Shown here one piece after another: positions 55,701 through 64,000 of a stretch of 64,000 nucleotides of DNA. A program made the position numbers and the translations under genes. Positions within the stretch are counted from its first letter, which is position 1, and the number at the start of each line of letters is the position of its first letter. The stretch comes from Anaeramoeba flamelloides. Taxonomy: Eukaryota > Metamonada > Anaeramoebidae. The notes under the pieces were generated by a model. That model made no database searches, was not told the DNA's origin, and saw only the letters and a list, made by a program, of their open reading frames with translations. Location of the stretch: assembly GCA_027625915.1 (NCBI GenBank), contig JANTQA010000026.1, forward strand, positions 4,898,001 through 4,962,000, in the 5' to 3' direction.

Positions 55701-58700
55701 TCAAAAAAAAATAAAAATAAGAACTTTATTAAAATGTTAAATACAGAAAAAAAAAAAAATGAAAAAAAAACAATCAACTATATAAAAGATATTAACTACG
55801 CTTTTAAACAATAAAAAATTAATATAGTGTTAAAGAGAGTAAATTGTAATTAACTATAAAACTATTCGATTATAATCATCACATTTAAGACATTTTATAT
55901 GATTTCCTTTTGATAAAGAAAAAAAAAATAAAAATTTTGTTTTCCAAAACACCTTTTTGTTATTTTAAGAGTAAACTCACAATTTCATAGTATTTTATAT
56001 TTTAATAATAATTTAAAAATTAATAAATTTATTTATTTTCTCTTCTTTAATTTAATTAGGAAATTTTATTAGATATTCTTGAAATGTGTAAAGGGGTTCC
56101 ACATCCTACCAGAGGTTTATTTCTTCGGCATTATCTTTCCCAGATGACTAAAAATCTCCTTCCGGATATTTCTGAAAAGGAAAAAGAAAAGAAAAATCTT
56201 GAAAATAAGGAAATAAGTAAAGAAATAACAAATAACCACATTGATCAGAATAATCAAGAAGAAAAAATTCAAAAAAGAAAACAAAATGGAAACGAAAACG
56301 AAAACGAAAACGATAAAGAAAATGAAAATAAAAAAGAAAACGAAAATGAAAAAGAAAATGAAAATGAAAAAGAAAATGAAAATGAAAAAGAAAATCAAAA
56401 TGAAAATGAAAATATAAGTGATAATGAAAATGAAAATTTTGATAAAGATAAAAATGAAAATGAAAATAAAAATTTACAAGGAAATGAAAATGAAGATAAA
56501 AAGAATAATACTTTACCTTGGATGACAAGTATTAATTTTACAATTCAAAATTTCATTGAGATGAACAAATTATGGATTAGAATACAACATCAAAAATTAC
56601 CAGGAAACATTTCAAAAAATGAAAGAGTTTCAAGTAGAATCAAAATCACTGAAGAAAGGAAGGAATTATGTAGCTTGGTTGGTACAAGTTTAGTAAGACT
56701 ATCCCAGTTAGATTCTGTCACGGATGAACTCTATAAAGAAAAGGTACTTCCAATTTTATTAGAACAAATTGAAGAATGCGGTGACAAACTTGCACAATCA
56801 TATTTAATGGAGGCAATTATTTTGGTATTTCCAGATGAGTATCATATCCAAACTTTGTCAAATTTATTTGCCATAATACCGAATCTACATCAAGAAGTAA
56901 ATATTAAAGACATTATAATTCTTTTGATTGAAAGATTGATCAAATTTGCAAATAATAATCCAACCTTAATGAAAAATAATTTCTCAGTTACTCAAATTTT
57001 TTCAAAAGGAATTTCTGAAATTACCAGAAAAAGAACTTCTTTACCAAGAATACATTTATTGTCAATGTTAAATGGATTAATGAAATTATCTTTATGTTTA
57101 CATCCTCAAAGAATTGATTTTATTAATCATGTGTTATCATCATGTGTTAGATCAATTACAAACAAAAAAAAGTATGATTTTTTTTTATTTTTTTTTGCAG
57201 TATTTTCTTTATTATTTTTATTTTTGATGATAAAAAAAACATATCCACGATTTAGTTCTTTTTGATCTTGATTATTTTTACTTTTTCTATCATTGCTTTC
57301 ATCTTTTGCTTCTTTTTTTATAATTTTCTTTGAAATATTTATTTCAAAGAAAATATAAGAAAATAAACAATTTAAAGATACAATAAATTGGAACAAGTAA
57401 TAACATTAATTCCATATTTTGATGAAAAAAAATGAAAAAACATAGGGTATCTACAAAAAAGTGGGGAATTTGTTTTGTATATTTTATAAAAAAAATAATA
57501 TTTTCTTTGGAAGCATTTCTCTTCGAAAATTGATAATATAAAATTAAGAGGAATAGTAATACTAACTGAACCAATAAAATGTTGTTTGTATTTCAAAATA
57601 TGTTCGTTCAATCAAAATATTTCCAAAAAAATGAAAAAAAATATCATACTTTTTATAGGGAAAACGATGTTATGGACAATTTCAATAAAAAAAACTGAAA
57701 ATCTGATAAGGATTCAAACCATTTTCTAAACAATAAAATACACGTTATATGGTTTCCTTTCTATTGGGAAATTTTATCAAGATAGAACCTCTTTGGAAAA
57801 AAAATTTTTATGGTAAAAAGAAAAAAATAATCCACCAATTTTTCACACTTTAAAAAATACATAAACAATTAAGATCAGAAACTTTTTAATGTCTTTAATT
57901 AAAGTAATTCTTTATAAATAAACAAATTGAGTTATTATGAAGAATCGATTAATGGTTGAGAATGATCATTTTGGATATTTAAATAGTTTTGTTGGAATTA
58001 AGTTTAATCTAGATATTTTAAAATAAATTTGACGCACTTTTTTGGAACTAGCTGATATAGATATATATCCCTTAGTAACCAAGATTGACCTAAAATTGAT
58101 CAACTTTAAAATAAAAGATTTAAAAATGATATTGATGTGTTAATAGATTTATTTTGTTACTTATCTTTAATCCAGATTTTAATTATAATGCTAAGTTCAA
58201 AATAGTTCAATTCTAATCCTACATATTGTAATAAACTCTGTTTCAGTCAAAGGGGCCCAACGTTTTTTTCAAATATCAATTATTTTATATAATTGACCTT
58301 TGAAGAACAAATAAGAAATAAACAGAATAATACACCTCAAAGAAATGTTGATACATGTCTGAAAGAATATTAATAAATCAATAGCTTTTCTTAAAAATTG
58401 AAAAACTCAAATTCTTAGGGCCCCATTGAGAAAAACAACGATGTTTGTTTTGAACTTCTACTGGTATTTGAATAATAAATATCAAACATTTTTCACTTCA
58501 TTTTCCATACTTTTCTTTTAGAAATTAAGCCCTCAAACAAAGTTTGTTGGTATTTGTGGTCTCTATTTGAAAAAGGAAATGAAAATGAAGTGAAAATTTT
58601 TCACATTTATTAAACAAATATCAAGATCAAAGATCAAATTGAATTCCAATAGAAATCAATATGATTTCTCAACAATAATCTTTACATGGTTTCAATGACA

Positions 58701-59568
58701 TTAGAATAACAAGTTTTGACCAAGTGACTATTGATCTTGCAATAAAAAATTTTTTGCAAATGAATGACGTTTTTAAAAAAAAAATCGAAAAAACAAAAAC
58801 AAAAATGTGTAGAAATGTGAAAAAATGATTTCAATTTTAAAAATTTCCAAAATAAAATTTTTCTTCTAATATCTATGCAAACCCTTTAAACACGTGTATT
58901 ATACCATTACAACTGGGCCCCTTTGACTGAAAAATAGTTTATATATCTATATATTATTAATTTTTCTTTTAAACTAAATAGACTTACAAAAGACGAAATT
59001 AGTGAAATTTCATCAATTTTATCTACCCCTCTGGAATTTTATAATGATTTAAATGTTTTAGTTCAATTAGAAAATTATTCCACGTTAATAGACACATTAC
59101 CACATGAAGATAGAAGAATCATTTCCTTAAAGATATTAGAAAATGGATTGAACACATTAACAATTATTTCCAATCCAAAAAAGGTTTCCAAATTGCTTGA
59201 AATTACAAAAGTTTTATTCAACGATTCTGAAGATTCTATTTCTGAAAATGAAGAAGACGGATATTTAAAATCACTTTTTTTTCAAGAGCAATACACTGTG
59301 TGTAGATTCCTACATTTATTACGATCAGAAAATATATCAAAATCTTTTCACATCTTGCAAATTTTAGCAAATACTTTTAGTTTGGGTGGAGTTCGAAGAA
59401 TAAAAATAACGATTTCACCCCTTGTTTTTTCAGCGCTTCAATTAGCATATGGAATAAGGCAATTAAAGAATAAAAAAAGCAAAATATACCAAAATAAAAG
59501 GAAAAAAAAAAATCGAATTGAAAATGGTAAAGAAAACGAAAACAAAAACGAAAACAAAAACGAAAACA

Positions 59569-59602
<34 letters not shown>

Positions 59603-60611
59603 TGAAAACGAAAATGAAAACGAAAACGAAAATGAAATAATCAAGAAGATCAAAAAAAAAAACAGCAAAAGTAAAACCGAAGAAAACAAAAAAGAACAAG
59701 AAAATCTTGAGAATAATCATTTAGAAGAAATCGGTTTATCAGCTAAAAAAATATTTGAATTTGCTCATAACATCATTACTTCGTTAACAGAGTTATTACC
59801 ATATATCTCGTTAAAATTATTTTTACAGTGTGCGTTAGCCTCTGACAAATGCAAGTTTGAACCTATTGCATATGAATTTATGACAAAAGCTATTTCAGTT
59901 TATAAAGACCATTTTCTAAATTCTAAAACTAAATACCAAATGATTAATTATATCTCTTCAACTCTTCAAACAATAAGATTTTTCCATCCTGATAATTATA
60001 GTCTACTGTGCAACCAATGTGGTGGGTATTCAGCAAAGCTTCCTGTGGCTACACATCAAACAAGAGCAATTATGGTTTGTTCTTATTTATTTTTGTCTGT
60101 GATTAAGCAACCGCAAAATATATTATATGAGGAAATTAAAGAAAAAAGAGAGGTGCCAGACGAAAGTGATAATAATAAAACAATTGAAAAAATTGAAATA
60201 TTCAAAAAACTAATAGAATATAAAAAGCCCTCGAATGAACCAGTTCTTCTTTATTTTATCGATGTGAAAAGATTACTTGGTTGTATTTCAAGGGCAATAA
60301 GAGTTACTGGTTCATTAATGGAATCATCCATGTTATTTGAATTGCTGATAGAAATTTTAAATGTCTGCCTATATTTTTTTGAATTGGATTCTGGGGCAAT
60401 CAATTATTCCTATATTAATACTTTATTGGAATTAATTTTGCAAAAAAAATTAGAAAATGAATCAAGTTGGTATCAATTATTACCAAATAATTTATATAAA
60501 TTTTATTCGTCTACATTTAAACATATTAAATGGTGTAAAGAACAACAAGAAACTAAAAGATTGTTTAAACCAATTAAAATTGAGAAAATTTTTAAAGATT
60601 TTTTTAATTAA
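49793..60611 (+). CDS. VPS35: VPS35, retromer core subunit (5 exons over 10.8 kb)
   Basis: VPS35 is the alpha-solenoid backbone of retromer, which with VPS26 and VPS29 retrieves cargo from endosomes. Exons are 49793-49906, 50018-50150, 50303-50484, 56060-57171 and 58982-60611, giving 1056 residues. The N-terminal part includes LRSSSLSPKNYYDLY and FVSDELRYF, and IIPRLYLLITAGAVV at 120-134 contains the diagnostic PRLYLL motif (122-127) used for VPS26 binding. Exon 4 begins EILLDILEMCKGVPHPTRG and includes FIEMNKLWIRIQHQ, LVGTSLVRLSQLD and FPDEYHIQTL. Exon 5 has FLHLLRSENISKSF, the C-terminal solenoid (KLFLQCALASDKCKFEPIAY) and FIDVKRLLGCISRAIRV. It is about 260 residues longer than human VPS35, mainly because of two Asn-Glu-rich insertions (about 177-295 and 675-765) placed in loops. 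Introns 3 (5575 bp) and 4 (1810 bp) are swollen by transposons. Confidence 0.95.
50738..51400. mobile_element. Family F repeat, copy 1, with nested L element
   Basis: It shares TTTAAACAATAAAATACAC, CTTTAAAAAATCTTCTAAAG-like and AATTGCGTTATCATTAAGAATC segments with 57665-58060. The L element at 51068-51318 interrupts it. The type is unknown. Confidence 0.6.
51068..51318. mobile_element. Family L MITE (251 bp) inside family F
   Basis: It starts ACTGGCATTTGAAATTTAAA and ends with the inverted TTATAATTCAAATACCAGT. The uninterrupted paralogue at about 57990-58010 reads GTTTTGTTGGAATTAAG, which gives the preinsertion sequence. Confidence 0.75.
53280..53825 (+). pseudogene. Repeat unit: family D leader plus a fragment of an unknown protein gene, copy 2
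   Basis: D-family sequence (53280-53460), then TTACTTATTGCCTAAAGAG, then a broken frame with SEIIEDINNFL and KELAFIFSLFNDKENYDYLL, parallel to 34925-35611. The reading frame is interrupted after INNFL by a stop and resumes downstream. Confidence 0.4.
53865..55345. mobile_element. Harbinger-type (DDE_Tnp_4) DNA transposon in VPS35 intron 3
   Basis: The transposase gene is flanked by imperfect inverted ends rich in TTCCGTAATA-type palindromes: GAGATTTTACGTAATAC near 53888 at the left, and ATTCCGTAATAC...ATTACGGAATATCTC near 55310-55337 at the right. Additional subterminal repeats (TTCCGTAAT, TTTCGTAAT) lie at 53950-54020 and 55085-55190. Outer limits are uncertain to about 25 bp. D-family sequence lies on both sides, so the element may have inserted into a D repeat. 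Confidence 0.7.
54218..54997 (-). CDS. PIF/Harbinger-superfamily transposase (DDE_Tnp_4), frameshifted near its end
   Basis: 259 residues. The N-terminal part (about 1-90) is a helix-turn-helix domain (RFYILLVWLRKYHTYEELGI, LTKRKVFNLI). The RNase-H-fold catalytic domain follows, with the acidic triad D in ALAVVDATVQPIE, D in GKIGKDHDITLW and E in SKDRIIIENYYGRLKNKFKI, plus GDKGYVG between them. This order is typical of DDE_Tnp_4 in Harbinger and related elements. At the G7 run (plus-strand C7, 54246-54252) the frame goes off. Read one base out, the same strand continues FKICCALTNYDISLRPLRKY for a further 40-50 residues, the normal C-terminus of the family. So a single-base insertion (or read error) truncates an otherwise young-looking gene. 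It lies antisense to the host VPS35. Confidence 0.9.
   Translation of the reverse strand: MNFSQKIIGFSEEEFNNLFEICQTSLGRIRKGRQIKTPIKERFYILLVWLRKYHTYEELGISYNLTKRKVFNLINIALEDCYEPLIQHFIKWYSKDQLEENNIMFSNFPNALAVVDATVQPIERPLRNQKDWFSGKHGCQVIRSQTINSPDGRVMHVYCGKIGKDHDITLWRESNMIEQFQIHPVMGDKGYVGIQHDCLAILPIKKARNRTLSEEQKLKNQKVSKDRIIIENYYGRLKNKFKILSFRYRGGFRGLLKNI
55348..55480. repeat. Family D fragment right of the transposon
   Basis: GATTTTACTCAATTCTTTTG and TCCTGGAAAAGCTAACGGAG match the family D units at 4034 and 53330. Confidence 0.5.
57665..58060. mobile_element. Family F repeat, copy 2 (uninterrupted)
   Basis: It matches 50738-51067 and 51319-51400 but lacks the L element. Confidence 0.6.
58230..58943. 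mobile_element. Family E MITE, copy 2, in VPS35 intron 4
   Basis: The terminal inverted repeat is cleanest here: TTTCAGTCAAAGGGGCCCA at the left and TGGGCCCCTTTGACTGAAA at the right, with ATAAACT-like sequence outside both. An L element is nested at 58460-58622. It is closely similar to 37471-38172 overall. Confidence 0.85.
58460..58622. mobile_element. Family L element nested in family E copy 2
   Basis: ACTGGTATTTGAATAATAAA at the left and TTATTAAACAAATATC at the right, at the same position as in family E copy 1, so it was present before these two copies separated. Confidence 0.65.
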
Positions 60612-61856
60612 ATAATTTTTTACTTCTTTTTTATAAAATATTTTTTTTTTACAAAAATTCCATTTTATAATTTTATCTATATTTTGTGTTTTTATGTTCA
60701 AAATTTTTAAAGGATCAGATTTGTTGTTTAGGATATAAAATGTTACTCTAAGGTTTTTGCATTTTTCTGAATCAGAATCAAATTTTCATCTCTTTCATAA
60801 TATCTCTTCACAAAGAAATCAACAATTTTACGAAAAAAAAAAAAAAATTATTATTATTTATTTTTTCTTAAAAATAATAGGGAATTGTAAAAACGATAAA
60901 AATACTCGAAATTAAAAAATATTTGATTTTTTTTTAAAGTCTAAAATTACTGAAAATGAAGTTTTTATGATGTTTATTGTTTTTATTTTTGAATATTTTT
61001 AATTAGAAATATTTTTGTTAAATTTTGAATTTCATTTTCCAGAATCAAGCATTAATACATTTATTTATGGTTAAAAATACCAGACTATTAATATCCGAAC
61101 AAATAGTGTTGAGTGGGGGGGGGTGGAGTATACGTTATTTTTATTCAATTAAGTGAAATCAAAAAATCAAAATACAAGAGAATTGAGGAAATTTTTTAAG
61201 AGGTTTTGGGTGGTATAAAAGAGAAGATGATAATTTATTTTTTATCAATTATAAAGGAAAAGATTATGTCATTCTTGAAAAGAAAAAGAGAATTTTGAAA
61301 AAAGATAATTCCAAAATTCAAATATCTTCAAAAAAAACAATTTTATTCTAAAATGAAGCCCAAAATAAGAAATTAATCAAGGGGTAGATCAAAATATTAA
61401 TATATTTTGTTTTTAATTTGGTTGATGTCTTGAAAGGACATTTTTATTAATGGCAATAATTAAAATTTTTGGAATAATCCTTGATCCTCAACCTGTTATC
61501 ATATCGTCTCAACTAAAAATAAGAATATAATACTAAAAAATAATTTAATAGATCATACATTTTTTATTCTCTACTATTAAATCATTTTCTTGACTAATCT
61601 AATACTCCTAACAACTTTTTTCATATCAAAATATTTCACAAGAAGGTTAATATATCATGATAGATTTGAGGGTTGTTTATCATCTCTCTTTCTCTTTTTT
61701 TAACCAAACTCTACTATTACTTTTTTAATTGTAGAAATGATTAGAATTGGAGTAATATAATAAGTAAAAAGTCGATATTTTCACTTTTCTGCCAATTTTC
61801 AATTGGATGAGAATACTTTATTATTTATTGTGAATACTTAAATCTTTTTATTACTG

Positions 61857-62333
61857 TTGTCAAAATAAAGTGTCCAAAAAAATTTAATGCATGTTTCAAA
61901 ATAAAAAGCCTGTATTTTCGTTATAGAAGATCTTTACATTAACCGAATAAAGAAAACAATAATAAATCCTTATTAAATATGGTATTGTTTTTTTAAAGTT
62001 CTATTATTTAAAAAGAAATTCTAAAAATGAAGGATTATATTGTAAAATTTATCTCAAAAAATATCGTTAATTTTTAAGAATAATTTTTCAATCTAAAAAA
62101 AAATTAACAATTTTAATAAAAACTGAGAATATCACTGAAAATTTCAATAAATTGCCTTCCTGATTTAAATTTTACTGGAAATATCAAGAAGTTTTACTTT
62201 CAAAATTGATTAAAACTTAGGTATACTACAGGGTGGTAAATTGAATATTGAATTGAAAAAAGAAGAAGAAAAAATACGGATAATATTTTGAAACATAGAT
62301 TATAGTCGTTGTCCATACTCTATTTTGATGACT
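61857..62333 (+). mobile_element. Family B MITE, copy 3
   Basis: It shares TTAAATATGGTATTGTTTTT, CTATTATTTAAAAAGAAATT, AAACTTAGGTATACTA and ATAGATTATAGTCGTTG with copies 1 and 2. Confidence 0.78.
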
Positions 62334-62518
62334 GTAACTGGGATAAAATTTCCAACTGATCATAATATTTTCCAATTCTTGAATATTGCGTCATTTATAT
62401 TTCTGATCAGACCCAGTATATATTGCAAAAAAGACCCTATTAGTGAAAAAAAAGAAGAAGCGAAAAGATATTTTCTCATTTTTCAAACGGACTGACCGAA
62501 ATTTTTTTTCGAAAATTC

Positions 62519-63755
62519 TTTAAGGTGCTAGTAAACTAAAAGAAATCTTCAAATTAATTTAATAGCAAATTCAAAACAAATTTACGATATCTTAAAATTG
62601 AAATTGAAGTAAAAACTTGATTAGTGCAAAATCAAACTTACTTTCAAAGATATTTTCAGAAATAAATTATTGTTTTTAAAAGTTAGATCCATTTTTCTCA
62701 TTTTTGCAAAGTTCAAAATTCAACAGATTCCTAAATACTTAAGAAAAAAGTATTTTCTTTGAGAGAAGAAAGAATCTTAATATCTGTAAAGGAAGTGAAC
62801 TAAAATACACTTTAAAAATCAAACCACTTAGTTCTGAATTAATTTAAAATAAAAAATCAACTTAATATCAAAAAAATTACAATAATTATTATACAATTAA
62901 AAAAAATATAATTTTTTAATCCTTAGAATAGTTCAAAACAATTTTTTCATTTTATGAAATTAAAAAAAATAAGAGAAAAAAAAACCAAACTAATAGCTTT
63001 AAAATTCTCCCAAAATACTTTTGTAAAACCTTTAAAAATCAACTTATAATTTAAAGAAATACTTTTCAATTTGGTTATTAATAATCAATTATTAATAACC
63101 TAATCTTAATTTTTTTTCAGTGGAGTATAACAACAAAAAGATTAAATGTATCAATAGAATTTATAATTATTTGTCAATTTTTTTATATTTTCAGACAAAT
63201 AAAATCAATTCAAATTCAATAATTCTAAAAAAAAAAAAAAAAATAGATATAATCCAATATCTGATTTTAATACTTAAACTTCCTTTTTTATACTCATAAG
63301 TATTTGAAAAAGATAATTACCTAATCTTTTAACTTTCAATTTCAAGAAAATTTATGAAATATTTGTGAATAAAATAGATGATCAATTTTTTAGATCTTTA
63401 AGGATTAAATATTTGATTGATTTTTATTGTATTTATAAAATAAGATTAAAATTCAATGTTTTTTGTTCATACAGACTCTGGAAAAATACTAAAAGTGTTA
63501 TTTCCCGAATAGAAAAGTTTTTTACAAATTTTCTTTTTCTTGTTTGATCAAAAAATCCAAACCAAAAGGATCTTGATCTTTTTACTGACAATTTCATTGA
63601 AGGAAAAAAATAAACTTCTTTTTCAAAATGATTACTCATTTCTCGAAAGTTGATAAAAGAGTTTACACAATAGGTTAATTATATTCTTGATGTAAATAAT
63701 TCTCTATTACCTTTGGGTATAAAAAATAAATAATAGTTGCTTGTACCTTAATAAT
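62519..63755. mobile_element. Family C TTAA element, copy 2 (diverged)
   Basis: The left end TTTAAGGTGCTAGTAAACT and the right end TTGCTTGTACCTTAA correspond to the ends of 24344-25561. The interior aligns throughout, for example TTAAAAGTTAGATCCATTTT. Divergence suggests it is old. It has no transposase. Confidence 0.65.
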
Positions 63756-64000
63756 TTATCCAAATTCAATAAGATTTTATTTTTACATTTGAAACAATAA
63801 AATACGGATAGGATGATAAGAATTAAAAAATCAGACCTTTCAGTTCTTTAAGATATTAATTAAAGGAGTTTTATTGTAAAAATAATACCATTTCACGAAT
63901 CTCAAAAAAAAATCCAATAATTTGTATTCTTAGATATCTGAAATAATTCGTTTTTATATATTAATTCAATTTCACTTGGTAAAAATCATTATGAGTATTT

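Larger units (their letters stand above)
50485..56059 (+). other. Intron 3 of VPS35 (5.6 kb)
   Basis: GTAAGT donor at 50485 and TTAATTAG acceptor ending at 56059. It contains family F with a nested L element (50738-51400), the D-repeat/coding-fragment unit (53280-53825) and the Harbinger-type element with an antisense transposase (about 53865-55345). The parts 51400-53270 and 55490-56050 are AT-rich with nothing recognised. Confidence 0.9.
57172..58981 (+). other. Intron 4 of VPS35 (1810 bp)
   Basis: Donor GTATGA after AACAAAAAAAA and acceptor CTAAATAG. The join restores NKKK-LTKDEISEI. It contains family F copy 2 and family E copy 2. Confidence 0.88.
60612..64000. other. Region downstream of VPS35, no genes seen
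   Basis: 60612-61855 is AT-rich, with a G9 run at 61115-61123 and no recognised gene. It is followed by family B copy 3 and family C copy 2. Confidence 0.5.

Noticed and set aside
56117-56528. Phe-rich ORFs antisense to VPS35 exon 4
   Set aside because: They are the complement of the Asn-Glu repeat tract (GAAAAC read backwards).
59438-59720. Phe-Ser and Phe-Val repeat ORFs antisense to VPS35 exon 5
   Set aside because: They are shadows of the second Asn-Glu tract.

Overview
The window is 64 kb of very AT-rich eukaryotic nuclear DNA (roughly 80% A+T by eye) with spliceosomal introns (mostly GT-AG, several GTAAGT donors), long homopolymers, many short inverted-repeat transposons and proteins carrying Asn-Glu runs. 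No organelle, prokaryotic or viral block was seen. A free-living protist is the best reading. The Asn-Glu runs and intron-rich, transposon-rich layout remind me of Anaeramoeba-like metamonads, but other AT-rich amoebae are not excluded; this is inference only.

Host genes in order: a cullin N-terminal part (minus, 1668-2480, running off or broken to the left); beta-tubulin (8315-9990, 2 exons); a 74-residue unknown ORF (14469-14693); ribosomal protein uS3/RPS3 (17422-18660, 3 exons); the DRG1 GTPase (21425-23923, 4 exons); a CRT-like drug/metabolite transporter (minus, 30029-31390, single exon); tRNA-Ile(AAT) (minus, 40489-40561); a predicted 73-residue membrane protein assembled from five small exons including a 14-nt micro-exon (41826-46720); and retromer subunit VPS35 (49793-60611, 5 exons). 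They are unrelated housekeeping genes of translation, cytoskeleton, ubiquitin ligation and endosomal sorting, with no sign of operons.

The rest is mostly the debris of non-autonomous DNA transposons, worked out here by comparing parts of the window with one another: family A (about 480 bp, 3 copies), B (about 480 bp, 3), C (1.2 kb with TTAA ends, 2), a perfect-palindrome 200-bp TA/CAGT element (3 good copies plus 1 decayed), E (700 bp, 3), F (2), J (2), K (2), L (short, nested in others), G (4 decayed), D (several decayed) and H (a 2.6-kb foldback). One protein-coding transposon, a Harbinger-type DDE element, lies antisense inside the 5.6-kb third intron of VPS35. Nested insertions (B in A, L in F, L in E) give a relative chronology.

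No wholly new gene system was found. The most notable items are the micro-exon gene, the palindromic elements whose two arms change together, the nested transposons in VPS35 introns, the Asn-Glu expansions in VPS35, and the sharp change in base composition between first and later exons of tubulin and RPS3.
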